Origin: Varroa destructor
Lineage: Eukaryota; Arthropoda; Arachnida; Mesostigmata; Varroidae
Assembly (NCBI RefSeq): GCF_002443255.2
Contig: NW_019211458.1
Span: 25,242,757-25,306,756, forward strand
DNA length: 64,000 nt
Direction: 5' to 3'
Made by a program: the position numbers and the translations under genes. Each line of letters starts with the position of its first letter. The stretch's first letter is position 1. Below, piece after piece: positions 1 through 11,556 of this stretch. A model generated the notes under the pieces. That model was not told the DNA's origin and ran no database searches. It worked only from the letters and a program-made list of their open reading frames with translations.

Positions 1-2286
1 CGATGTTACTGGGAAACCTAATTTTGTTTGAGTAGTTAAGCGTAAGTAGGAAATACGACATGTGCAATTAAGAGTTCATGTTTTCCATATACCCGTCCAC
101 CAATGAGCTGCTATCTACAAGAACAGAATTATTAGCGTCTATATAATCTAAGTACCTCCCAAGAAATCCGCTAATATATTATAGTTGTAGCGGTTAATGA
201 GTTATGGAACAGGTGCCCAAAACAGACAAAACGAAGGTACACTATGCGATAGCTATGCGTGATCTTCTCATATAAGCTAATAGAGTTCGTTCTACACCTC
301 ATAAGAGCGCACTATTTCATTGCGTTAGCTAAGCTAGGACGTTTATATTCCAACAGACGTAAGACATTTCGCCATAGGCGACGGCGAGAACAATTCGCAC
401 GTGCTTCTAGACTCGGCCATTACGCTGTGGCTGCTGCATAATTAAAACTGTCTAGAACGTCTTGTGAAGACAACGGGGCATGTTTAAAGCCCAGCACACA
501 AGATAACGTGCTTATATTAATAACAACAGTCGACAAGGCAAGCTGCATTAACTAAATAGTTATTTCAAGAAACAATATTGTTTAGAGAAATTTTTTGCGA
601 CATAACATTAGTATACATTACTAATGGTCCTCAAAGGCAAGATCCGCCACAAGAGGCATGGAACGCTTTAACCTTTTAGCTCTTCATCACGATCATCTTT
701 AAATCTAGGTCGGTCGTATTACAGCTAGATGGTTATGCTAGAACCAAAGTACAGAAAATATAAGTGAGTTTGTTAGGGAATGGAAGGGAATCTGCAACGT
801 TCCGCACCAACACAGTAGCTTCGATGCCTAAAAAAAGGAAACGTAACTAAGGTTAAATATATAAGGTATAAACACTGCTAGTATCAAAATCTTTGAAGAG
901 GAATATTAGCCAAGCTGTATGCGCGATCGAGAATGCTCAAGGACTGGTATCCAGCACACGATTTGCACACTAACCTAAAATATCTCGTATCGTTCAATTT
1001 CTGAGCGCTCGACATAGCCCCAACAAGTCGGCGTGCTTTGTTTTTTACAGAAATAGTTGTAACACTTTTAACGTACGGAGTTCGTCTAAAGCCTACACGA
1101 GGGTGCACCAGCGAACGTTTTCAGCTAGCACGGTCGAAATGCACATTAGCTTCCCAAGCCATCTGGTTTCTGCTTTTGTAAATCCATAACAGCTGGGAGA
1201 CAGTAGTAGTATTCTAAATTCGAAAGTCCACTTCGTTTCATGCCTAAAGCCCCTAGTCATCTAAAGCAATTCTCAACTAAGGTAGTACCAGAGGAGAAAT
1301 TAGAAACACTTATTTAGGTCCATAAAAGCTGGCTCGCCAGCCTGTTGCAAACAATGAAGAACTTCTGTTTTTTGCTGCGGCCGACAGCCTTCGTTTCGAC
1401 AAAGTAAACCTGATTTTACAAAAAGCGAAGTAGCGTGCTGTAGACGGACGTTCCCCTTCTTCGCACGCACTAGCTGTCAATCAATGTAACGAATTCAAGT
1501 AGAGCTATATAGTATAAAAATGGAGCCATGTCAAGGCGGCTAAAATGTATGTTATTGCAGAAACGAAGCTAGAAATTATTGAAATTGTCTTTAAAAGCTA
1601 CGAAATAAGAACTTAATAATAAATAATAATAATACAAATAAGGTCCTAAAGACTCCGATAATCATCAGGACCACTAGACATATAATCTCAGATAAACCTT
1701 TAAATACGAATCATTTTTAGTGCAGCTCATTCCAACACGATGCAATCTAAATATACCCTAATGATGCTCGCCTTCAAACTACAAACAACAGATGGCTGTT
1801 GGTCCCTGTTTGAAAGGTTGTGTCCACTGTCCTTTAAAACGTTTATTACCAGAATATATATACACATACATATACACAGTACAGGTGAATTCATTATTTG
1901 AGGAAGGATGCCAAATATATGATGTATGTAAAAATGAACTCTTTAAAAAATCGGGGAAGCTCAGTCCGCTCAGTGGTCCGCAGCTCAGATTTTTCTTGTA
2001 GCTTCGTCCTTCTAGAGCGGAAACCTGTTTGGATAATATCTGCAGGAAACGTGTATAAACTGACGCTATTCTCCGACCCAACATCCAAAAAAAGTCCAAA
2101 AAAACGTATAATGACAGACAATACAACTGGTGGTGAGGGGGCGAGGAACAGACGAGCCCATATACCATGGAAAAGCTGATTTAAAACGTTTTTCCGAAGG
2201 GAAACGTTTATAAAGAAGAGAGAAAAAATTCCTGTCTGCTCCATAGCTGTTTCGGCTCGTAGGAACGTTCCTCAATAGGTAGGAAT
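1..2286. other. AT-rich stretch without a supported gene
   Basis: I see no exon with convincing splice sites and no open frame beyond what chance gives. One weak possibility is a short last exon at 1560-1616 on the + strand. It follows a gttattgcag acceptor, is open for 18 codons to TAA, and is followed at once by TAATAATAAATAATAATAAT, which contains AATAAA. It is too short to call. Confidence 0.5.
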
Positions 2287-2327
2287 AAATACTTCCTCAA
2301 GGTGGATGCCACCTTGAGGAAGTATTT
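2287..2327. repeat. Perfect 19-bp inverted repeat with 3-base loop
   Basis: The left arm (2287-2305) and right arm (2309-2327) are exact reverse complements, separated only by ATG. The arm core reads cttcctcaaggtgg. The stem is too short for a typical animal microRNA precursor but would form a stable hairpin or cruciform. No gene surrounds it. A fold-back sequencing or assembly artefact is also possible. Confidence 0.9.
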
Positions 2328-4315
2328 GTTTGACCGTTGTGTATGACGGTATTATATGACGTAAAACTAAGCTCACCACGTGTAAGCTTGACCTAATTGT
2401 ACGCGTAGAGAGGCAGGGACCGACCGTTGAACAAATTGAGGATTCAATATTGAGCAATGGAGATGCTCTCTATTTGCCATCTACGGATAAATATGTGATC
2501 TGGCAGAATGTGGCTAATGGCAGTATTTTGTTTTGGAATGAATTGCTTATTGTCGGATTATCAACAGAGTGTCGCGGGGTGTATCCACAGATCTGGATAA
2601 CTCAAGGGCAGATTAGGCAGGACGATATCTTACGATAAGGTGTCTTTGCTTTGCTGTCAGCCCCCTAAAGCATAGTCAGAAATAAGGTATGCCTTGAATG
2701 GGTAAATAAGAGATTATGGCCTTTGCATAACAACTTGCATAACAGCTGCATTTAAATTAGCAAAACGTAGGTCCCAGCGTTAATCAGGGGACAAAAAAGC
2801 GGAAGAAGACTGTCCTATCTTTGCCAATAATAGCAATAGCATGGCGATGCATCGAAGAAAGGAAATACCATAAATGAACTATATACAACACCATATGAAG
2901 TATCTTGCGAACGAATTGTTCTGCTTGCAAAGCACGAAATATTTTTACGCGTGCCATCTGTAACGTTTATACCTTAATTCAAGTTTGGTCTGTTTTATGG
3001 GTTCCAAAACAGTTCGAGAGCATTCTAAATTAAATTAACTTATGCTCTGATGTAGAATTATTTGGCGGAAATACACGAATCTAGGGTTCTTTTTGAGGTT
3101 CAATCTTCAATCGCAACTCATTAGCACTAAGCCTACACAGAAGTATATAAAGTACGAAACTAAACGTAAAACGGACGAAGAGTAAAAACGGACACGTTTT
3201 AGCTAGTCCTTTTCTTTGGTTTGTGTTAATGTTAAAGGCAATTACCTACCCTTTGGTATTACTTTCAATATGGCAATACGACTATACTATAAATGCATGC
3301 ACCTTACAGCTTACGTAGTAGAATCTAAAAGACGTCAGAGCTGGAAGTTATAAGGAATGAAAATCTGTTTTTATATGCCTACACGTCGAATTATGGAAAG
3401 AGAATATATGCTGTGGAAACTTGAAGTATATGGCAATCACTATAAGATAAAGTTGAGTCGGCCGATTACAAATCTGCCTAGCCCGCAATGAATACAAATG
3501 CTTCAATAATAGTATAGAGGTCAAGTAATCGGCACGTAGTTTTGATGGCAGCTATTGACCGATTTTTTGAGGTTTATTTGAGATGGCCGAAGCCCGAAAA
3601 ATGTAGCAAATGAAAGCTCTTCTTTCTCTACTCTGACACAGGCACACCGGCCCGGTGGTTGAAACCAATTTCGGATAAGCCACGCAAACACAGCTGTGAA
3701 AGATCTTCTGACTAGGAAAGTATCTTTGCAATGACGAATGTGCCAACGACGCTGGCATGGAGCTTGTATGGGTGCCACGAGGTTAAGCGCGCACACCTCA
3801 CGGCTACAATGGTAATATGCGAAGTAACTACGGTGCTGGAAGTTATAGGCCGAAGTTTAATTAGAAAAAGAAGCTGAGATGATACAATAAAAGAAAAAGT
3901 TGCATTCGAATCTAGTTACGTTATTTGTTCCCTTGTTAATGTGTGAATAAGATGAACGACGCGTCAATTGTCATCTTATCTCTCGATAAAACGAGTTTCT
4001 ACATAATCAAGCGGTTATAAAGGGATATTGATCCAGATCTGGTTGATTCAAAGCGACCACCGACGTTTGTGCCCTTTCGGCGAATTTTGCGTACGCACTT
4101 TTAAACTCTCGGAACTTGTACCTGAACTTGATCAGCTGGCCTGTTAATAGCCGTTTTGCCTGTGGCTTTGTAAATATTATTAAAGTTAATTAGCCTAGAA
4201 TACGCGAAAATTATTAAAGGGCAGTTTTACCATATCGGTACCGGATAATCAAATAGCAGAGACATTTTATTTAAAAGTAGTCCATCAAAGTTTCCTAACT
4301 CCTTTTAACGACAAT

Positions 4316-4337
4316 ACTCATGATCACGGTCATGAGT
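4316..4337. repeat. 8-bp inverted repeat
   Basis: The arms actcatga and tcatgagt are exact reverse complements around a 6-base loop. There is no visible link to a gene. Inverted repeats of this size arise by chance. Confidence 0.7.
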
Positions 4338-4837
4338 GACTCCGAGGCTACAAACTGGTGATTAGTCTAACTTATACAAGATGCACATGTTTTTTACTAT
4401 ACCCCGGAATATTATTAATCCTACTAGTATATTGCTTGTTGTATTATAGTACAAGTAAGCAGTTTCTACTATCGATAACAAAATACCTTTTTGTAAGAGG
4501 CTCGAGAAAAGCCAACTAACCAAAGCATCGGCAGTTTATTACCTAATCAGTCCTCGTGTTCTGGTGATGAACAACCAATCAAGTGCTGGACGAAGAACCA
4601 AAATTTTGCACTGGCTAAAAAACCTTTTGCGAACCTTTTCTGTGTTTAGCTTTTACGGTTTGTTGTCAACCCCATGGAGTAGTGTTTGTCTAGTCAGCAC
4701 TTTTGCTGCTAATCTCTTTTCATTTTCTTAACTTTTTTTGTTTTGTTCGACTCCTCGGTCTTTAGATTTTTGACCTTACCTTTTTACAGAATAATCATTT
4801 CGCTCCTTAGCCTCTTCGCCTTTGGTTTTATTTTTCT

Positions 4838-4940
4838 GTTCTTCTGTCTTTCTTTCCTTTGTTTTTAGCCGTTCCTCTGCTTGGTTTTTTTTTTGTTATT
4901 CTGTCTTCCTTTCCCTTGTTTTTAGCCTTTCGTCTGCTTA
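4838..4940. repeat. Two-copy tandem duplication, period 57 bases, pyrimidine-rich
   Basis: The segment beginning gttcttctgtctttctttcc at 4838 recurs at 4895 as gttattctgtcttcctttcc, and both copies run on through tgtttttagcc. The copies differ at several positions and are separated by a T run. The duplication sits in a wider block (about 4620-5500) whose + strand is strongly T-rich and whose - strand is therefore A/G-rich. Confidence 0.7.
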
Positions 4941-5074
4941 ACGATCTTTTTAGTGTTTTCTATCCTAGGGCGGTCCCTGAGCTTTGTTTCTCTATCGGAT
5001 ATCCTTACTTGGTTTGTCCGTCGCCGTTGTTCTATTTGTTGTTTTCCAACCTTTATTGGCCGCTCTGCCATGGT

Positions 5075-5503
5075 CTACTCGTTTATTCGTGTCGAATAAT
5101 CGGTGTTTTTTGGCCATGGTTCCGGCTTGCTCCACCGCTTCGTTCCATTAGGTTCGTTTTTGCTTTGCTTGCTCTTCTTTCGAACATGGTTTGCCAAAGA
5201 TATATCAAACTTTTTAGCAAAGCGCTTTAATTTCTCCAAACTGTTTTCCATTTGAGGGTTCTTCATATGAACTCCTCTCTTCGCTTGATTGTGCTGCTCT
5301 TCGAGCTGGTCACTGTCCTCTTTAATGGACGACAATGTGTGCAGCATGTACTCCGGTGGCAAACTTGTTCCGTAAACACATCGGTGAAGTGTGCTTCTTT
5401 CAGCGAGCCGTCCCGTCCGCATCGTCTTCTGTCCCGTCAGTTTAAATGGCTTCTGTTTGAACTTTGACGGCATGGTATTACCGATGAAGGTTGCTTTCAT
5501 CAA
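5075..5503 (-). CDS. Possible exon or decayed coding remnant, Lys-rich
   Basis: The - strand stays open for 142 codons and encodes a basic, hydrophilic product with clusters such as MPSKFKQKPFKLTG, NSLEKLKRFAKKFD and VRKKSKQSKN. I recognise no family. The strand is purine-rich, which lowers stop-codon frequency, so openness is weaker evidence than usual. The frame ends in a region that reads as more Lys/Arg-rich sequence in another frame, as a decayed gene would. No clear splice acceptor or poly(A) signal was found. It could be real, a retroelement remnant, or an artefact of base composition. Confidence 0.2.
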   Translation of the reverse strand: MMKATFIGNTMPSKFKQKPFKLTGQKTMRTGRLAERSTLHRCVYGTSLPPEYMLHTLSSIKEDSDQLEEQHNQAKRGVHMKNPQMENSLEKLKRFAKKFDISLANHVRKKSKQSKNEPNGTKRWSKPEPWPKNTDYSTRINE

Positions 5504-7604
5504 AGAGTTAGTAACGTCAGATTGCTGTAGGCCTATTAAGCCTCTTGCGGCACATTACATAGGTTTTGCGGTCTTGGAGAAACTAAGCTGTAACATGGAT
5601 TCGCCCGCAGATGGCCTCTCTTCGCAGGTGGCACCAGAACTCGAGAGCGGTACAAGTTTTAGGCCACAAAGGCCGCAGCTGTAATGGCTAGGGCATCGCG
5701 GAAACTACCTTCGTGCAACGAGTAGTGTAGACTTTGCAAGGAAAGATCACATGCACCTCTTGGTTGGCAGGTTTATTAAGCACACACTTTTCTGACTCGT
5801 CCCTCTGCCTTTGTCCTCGTCTTCTTTCACAGGGTTATCAGCGACCGCGGGATGGCCTTGAGCCACCCATAGGTTCGTTTTTATCGAGGGATAATTTTTA
5901 TCCTCGCTTGCTCCGGCAAAACCTGTCTGACTTAGGATTTAAATTCCGTTTTTCATCTTGAATTGAACCATTTCCACTCGATGAGCATGACCAAACTGCT
6001 CGAATCGTTCCAAATATGTATAGAGTGTCTATATAAACCATCAGTTCTTTGATGCAAAACATAGTTACAGAGCTCGTTTCATATAGTTGTCTTACGATGG
6101 GTCCATGTAGTCGGAACGTGTGAACACACTCTTAACGTACGCATCAAACACTGGGCTATGCACATCTAAACAGTTACCTAGATTACCTGATACTACATAA
6201 TACACACACATCCACGATGTAGACTTTGAAATACTCTATTTAATAATTAAATAAAGAAGGATATTTGTATTCCATTTTATTTCATATTCAACATGTACGA
6301 GGCGGTATATGCAACAAGATGTAGCCTTTCCTCCTTTAAAAATCCTACATAAAAAAAGTCTACCTGAAAACGCTTTGTAGAAGAAGATTGTAAGGATTAA
6401 GCTCGTCTCTAAAAAATGTCTGAGAAGTCGCACGTATTATCAAGTTCACTTCTGCCGTCACCCAGTTCCGTGTCGACATTTGCGCCCTAGTATTCGCGCG
6501 ATAGTTATTTGTTACCATACACAATATAGGAAGCAATCGAGAATGTGATCGCACGGGAGAGCAAAGAAAAACGCAGTCCAATGAGAAGCAATTTGTACGA
6601 AAAAAGGGCACAACGAGAATTGCACACCCTTGGTGAAAGAACGGAGACGTACTCTGCACGGGTGGCTGTATGCATCGCAAGGATTCGAAAGTCGTAAGGA
6701 TTCGCAAGCCGGATCGCGACGCTGGATGCGATCCTAGTAGTAGTGGCGGTGATGGCTGGTAATGCTGTATGGTCTTGTCGTTCCCACATTGTAATAATAA
6801 GCTAATCAGCATAATATATTGTTTGGCGGTATTATGACGGGCTGTGCGCAGTTGATGGCGACGGGGACAGCAAGCACAACGAGAGCGACAGTTGCCGCAG
6901 CAGCGGCTGCGAAAGCCTGCGTTGACGTCTGGCGTTACGTATATGCCGTGGTTGTGTCGACTATGGTGGGTATTTGTTCAAAAGGCATAAAGCCGGCGCC
7001 CGCCGCCTGCTAACGGTCCGTCATCTTGTATGACGTGTAATCAGCATATGGCAGAAATGGCATCCTCTGTCGTCCAGGACAACATGCCCTGCCGTTGGTA
7101 TCGTTAATGCCGCTGCAGAGCGAATCAGAAGGAGAAAGACACGTTGGAGAGGGGGAAGAGTGAGGCCTGCTTCGGCGAGAAGGGCACATCGCCCCTAGAC
7201 GCGCTTCAACTAAGAGATGCAACAGACTTCCTCTCATCCCTCAGAAAAGAAAGCAACGGTATACCACCGCCACTGAAAAAGACCGCTGCAAAGATAAGTG
7301 TGGAAGACAAAACGATGCGAGCTTTGGGCTGAAGGGAGGCCCGGGTTAACTTTTCTATTCTCATAATAGTCGACACCAATGGCAAGCGACGGTGGTAGCA
7401 TCGGCGACAGCAGTAGCGATGGGCACGAACTAGGACGAGGCCACTACCTCTACACGTGCAGAGAATAGTGGCAGCAGCACTAGCAACAACTTCATAGTCA
7501 TGTTAATTAACTTATTCTAGTTACAATGACGACGAGCAACGCTGAGGAGCCGATGGCGCCTCTCTCAAAAGGCGACGAGCGGCTCGCGTTAATGACGCTG
7601 AAAC

Positions 7605-7737
7605 ATGAACGGCGGAAACCTGATCCGAAGATTTGGGGGGTACGCGTTACACGTTGATAGAGAGCGATACATGATACAGCAGCTGTGGCCACGACGTTGT
7701 CACGACCCCTTCCACTTGTACGAGCACACGTTTGTAC
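7605..7737 (+). CDS. Candidate first coding exon, unknown product
   Basis: The ATG has A at -3 (gaaacATGA) and an in-frame TGA just upstream. The frame is open for 44 codons and begins MNGGNLIRRFGGYALHVDRE. It ends at a strong donor, GTAC|gtgagt, leaving phase 1. The following intron starts next to the TA-rich array at 7788. The product is Arg/His-rich, with no signal peptide and no recognised domain. It may be an alternative start of the gene continuing at 8327-16271 or an unrelated exon, and no partner exon could be fixed. A long opposite-strand frame also crosses here, so chance remains possible. Confidence 0.3.
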
Positions 7738-7787
7738 GTGAGTATTCGTTATGCATGGATTTATACTGTGTAATGCCATGTATATAT

Positions 7788-7875
7788 ATGTACATATATA
7801 TATATATATATACATATGTACATATATATATATATATATATACATATGTACATATATATATATATATATACATAT
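7788..7875. repeat. Tandem array of a palindromic TA-rich unit
   Basis: About three copies of a 28-30 base unit, each bounded by atgtac and gtacat-type ends around a (TA)n core, lie head to tail at 7788-7815, 7816-7845 and 7846-7875. Each unit is nearly self-complementary, so the array can extrude hairpins. It lies about 50 bases after the candidate donor at 7737, probably inside an intron. Confidence 0.85.
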
Positions 7876-8326
7876 ATGCGTTCACAGCAGCGGCATCGGC
7901 AACAACAGAGGCCACGCTGACTTCACGAAAAAAAACGAGAGAATGGCAATTGTCGCCGTTACATATGCTTTAATAGGGATATCGGAACTTCTAGTTCGCG
8001 AAACCAGGATCAAAAAGAGTCCGTGCAACAGCTACAGCTAAATCGTAATCTGGTAGTTGTTTATCGTAGTATTAGAGCTGAAACACTGAGCACCTACTGC
8101 AAGTCACTACAAGTAAGAACGGGAGTTTCATCAATGGTAGTATCGTGGTAACGTGCGTACCCGAGAAAGGCAAAACAAACAATCAGCAGGACCGGTGGAA
8201 GCGATGGCTTGTTCGGTTCTAACTTGCACCTTATAAAAGAGCTTATGAAGAAGCTGAGGGCGGGGCAGGACGACGGGTATTAGGCAAGCAGAAATCGAAT
8301 TTGATAAATTGCTCCACAGGACAACC

Positions 8327-8430
8327 ATGTGGCAGACCACATTGCTATTGATGCTGGTAGCTCTGACGTTACCGAAATGTTCATCAGTCGTCGTCACTGT
8401 TGTGTGGGAGTGGGAAGTCCTTGCTGCACG
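8327..8430 (+). CDS. Candidate first coding exon with signal peptide
   Basis: The ATG in good context (caaccATGT, A at -3) opens a frame whose start, MWQTTLLLMLVALTLPKC, looks like a secretory signal peptide. The frame is open until the donor GCACG|gtaggt. Unspliced, it would hit TAG immediately, which favours a real exon end. It leaves phase 2 (34 codons plus CG). Caution: a second frame, entered through the acceptor ctccacag at 8313-8320, is also open to the same donor (starting DNHVADHIAIDAG), so the reading frame is not secure. The product would enter the secretory pathway; no family is recognised. The next compatible exon is 9713-9758. Confidence 0.35.
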
Positions 8431-9712
8431 GTAGGTAGGCCGTCACTACTCGGCGCAGAGTCGTCATGGCCGGTAGCGGGTCGTCACGGCCGATGTGATC
8501 GGTTGCGATGAGCGCTCGCTATGCGCGTTTTCACACTGAAGGAAAATGTGTATACCTGTAAGCAGCATGACGGAACATAGAGTAGCATCATGTTTTTGAA
8601 CGAATATGCTGTGGTTGTCAAAGAGTGAGTCTTGTGGATACAATGCTTGTGTATGTCTACCTACACAGAGGCATATTCATTTACGAGCTAATCTGTCAGC
8701 TTGTGGTAAACAGACGGAAGATTTTGGACATAAATATATGAGCCGGAAAACGTAATCAACCAGAAACTGCATAGCGATTTCGCTGTTAATAAGACGTCTT
8801 TGACGTAACTGGAAGATGCGGAACGAATAATGTATGCTTCCTATCTACGCCTTTAATAATACATTACATTTTTAAAAAGAGTCAACATCGTTATTATTAA
8901 TAACTGGTATATATACAGAGTGGGACAAAAGTCCTTTGAGACTTTTGAGAGTCATCATTATACGTCTGTTTAAATAAAACTAGAGAGTAAAATATAGTAA
9001 AAATAAGGTTTAAAAAGTTAGCTGAGGACTCTGAAACTATCAAGAGGATTTTACCCCACTGCAACGCATACTGCAACGATCGAAATCCGCTAAGCCGATC
9101 AAAAACAGCATATAGGTGCAAATACACTTACATTCTACCGTCGCCTTATGTTCGCCACCTGCTAAAATCAAACGTGTCGTCTCCGTAACCGCTCAAAGTA
9201 AATCCTATATACAGCGGATCAATAACGCTCTATCGTATTTCTAAGCGTCTGCCGAAGTTCAATACTCTTGTTGCTTATCATCAGCAGGGATTAGCAGAAG
9301 CACGACTTTTAATCGACTATAATGCTGACATGAAAAACCGTTACGCATATGGAGGGTTAGCTGATACGGGGTGGATAATCCTTATTTTTCCTACGCCCTC
9401 GACTGTTCCATTCTACACGCGCCAATCACATAAAAGCAAGTCTTGCACCTGCTGCTTTCAGATGGCCTTCTAAAGTAGCTTTTATAGCTACGAGAATATG
9501 ATACCATCTGGCCTACCGGAATGGTGCCGCTGGTCATTTTTTGGATGGTGCTAAGTAACAATATGGATAACCAAAAACACCATACATTCAAATAGCGCTA
9601 TGGAAAAATGTCACACATTGTCCAATTTGATCGAAGATATCTTTGCATCCAAATTAAATATCGGTACTCGGTTTGTATTTATGCGAAAGCTCCCTTTGAT
9701 TTTTAATGATAG

Positions 9713-9758
9713 CAGTTGTAATAACACGGTTGTTAGACAAGCGTTGTTAAATTTCTGT
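9713..9758 (+). CDS. Candidate small internal exon, Cys-containing
   Basis: The acceptor has a T-rich tract (ccctttgatttttaatgatag) and the donor is TTTCTGT|gtaagg. The exon is 46 bases long and begins with one base. This joins the CG left by the exon ending at 8430 to give an Arg codon, and it ends in phase 0. The encoded residues are SCNNTVVRQALLNFC, with two cysteines and an N-glycosylation motif (NNT), fitting a secreted or extracellular protein. The downstream exon at 12727 also starts in phase 0. The exon is short, so chance cannot be excluded. Confidence 0.27.
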
Positions 9759-10816
9759 GTAAGGGCACGCACTCACTGAGACGTGTGGCGCAATGGCTGT
9801 TCACCTAAATAGGTGCGAGCATTTGAGCGTAGGCACAATTCAGGTATCCAATCTCGTCTTGTTCCGTCGGCCCGGAGACGTAGAGGATTCGAAATGTAGT
9901 GCAACGATATTCGTTACTTTTATCTATTCGCTGAAAACGATGCTGTTTAACTGAATCTTAATTATTATTTTCACCCTTTTGTGAAATACACAAACGAGAA
10001 AACGCTTCAGGAAAGTAGCAAACTCTAGTAGCTAGACTCATACAACGAAATTGATCGAAATATTGAAGTGCTCTAGTTGATGATGAAATCTCGAAGGTAA
10101 ATGATAAGGTGCCTCTGTTAAAAACAAGACACAAAAGTTGAAAACGGTATCTAGCGCGACTGGACGATATGATCGTTCTAAGTAGTATTATGAAAAGATC
10201 GCTACATAATGGTTTCTTAACCGTATCGGACTCTAAGGTCAGAGTCACTTTCCGATCTCGTATCGAAATTAATATTTCTAGTTACCGTAAGCCAGCTAAA
10301 AAGTCTCGAGGAAACTATGTAAAAAAGTATGCGCGTTTCAAAAAGGCTAAATAATTCCCAAAATGGACAATGAGGAGTGGTAAGGGATCTATTTTCCAAA
10401 GGAATCGAATTCTAAGATTTTGAATAGTAACACTTAACACGTTTATAGGCCTTCCAGTGAAAGATTGCACAAGCTGCGCAATCTAACAGAATAAATATTT
10501 AAGTTGAATAAACGATATGAACCATGATTTCCATTCTTGGTGCTGAAGGATTACGGAAAAACGACGATACAGTGAGGTAATTTAGAAGAAAAGCGCTGCC
10601 TTAAAGACGGAAATGGTGACTGGGAAAAACAATGCGTTTATATATGGCAAGTTACCCTGCCATATGGCAAAATGTTTCTAAAATGTTATTCGTTGATGGT
10701 GTTGAAGTTGTACTATGGCCTAAAAATTTATTCAGCTTGTCTAGTCGAAAACATGTGGCATTCAATGGGCGAGTAAAGACTAGACAAGAAGATCATGAAC
10801 ATCACACTAGTCAAGA

Positions 10817-11035
10817 AAACGGTGCTCAGATTATGGGTTTAGGACCCAGACGTTGCGCCCAGATGATGCGAAAGCACATTCGGAAATTGAATTGCGGCAG
10901 AGATCGGCACTAGAGATAGGTCACGTGTGTTATTATTACAAAGGAGAGGGAAGCTGCTTTTACATTAAAAAAATTCAGTTTGGGGTGCGACAATATTTCC
11001 GACCAAACCTAACAATGTGTAAAATTTCTGGATGA
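10817..11035 (+). other. Open + strand segment, uncertain exon
   Basis: After an AG at 10815-10816 the frame is open for 72 codons to a stop at 11033-11035. It encodes a mixed hydrophilic product with stretches such as RKRCSDYGFRTQTLRPDDAK. The acceptor lacks a good pyrimidine tract and no strong donor was found inside. It lies between better exon candidates at 9713 and 12727 but could not be joined to them with confidence. Confidence 0.15.
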
Positions 11036-11499
11036 CCTTACTTGATTGACCAACGACTGTATAGATATCTACAGGGCGCGGCATTGTAGTAGACTGCAAC
11101 AAATGTTGGCCGACTGTTTTTCATAAGGTACATATATTTATTGACTATTCGTTCGTTACTTCTTTCTATGACAAAGTAAACAGGTTTAGCTAAAAGGAGT
11201 GCATCGTTTTTGCAATTTAAGGGAAGATCAGCCATTATTCAATATCTTCGTCCTGGACGAATTTACAGCACAGTTTAGAACTTCCTTAGGCCTGAAATCG
11301 TTGATCATCATTATCGCCAGCTGCCATGCAGCACCTAAAAAATCCGAGGAAGATTTCCAAGCCGAAGGATCTCCTTAAATTATGAACATGACGCACCGTT
11401 CCTAACTAGATGTGCTTGTTTTGTTTCAAAAAGAACTGGCTTTTTTCTGGTATTGAGGATAGTGAATGAACGCATACTCGTTAGGATAGCCACGATTTG

Positions 11500-11501
<2 letters not shown>

Positions 11502-11555
<54 letters not shown>
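11502..11555. repeat. (TA)n microsatellite, about 27 units
   Basis: An uninterrupted TA dinucleotide array lies between gatttgcc and cgttacg. It is probably within an intron and likely polymorphic in length. Confidence 0.97.

Positions 11556-11556
<1 letters not shown>

Noticed and set aside
4859..5230. 123-codon hydrophobic + strand frame
   Set aside because: Its Phe/Leu-rich product follows from the T-rich strand, and it starts at TTG with no splice support.
6360..6812. 150-codon - strand frame
   Set aside because: It begins at a non-ATG codon, has no upstream splice site, overlaps another long frame in a different register, and has a mixed composition without domain character. A weak donor (TTTTCAG|gtagac) is the only signal.
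7507..7915. Long frames crossing the TA array on both strands
   Set aside because: They translate to repeated Tyr/Ile from (TA)n and are simple-repeat artefacts.
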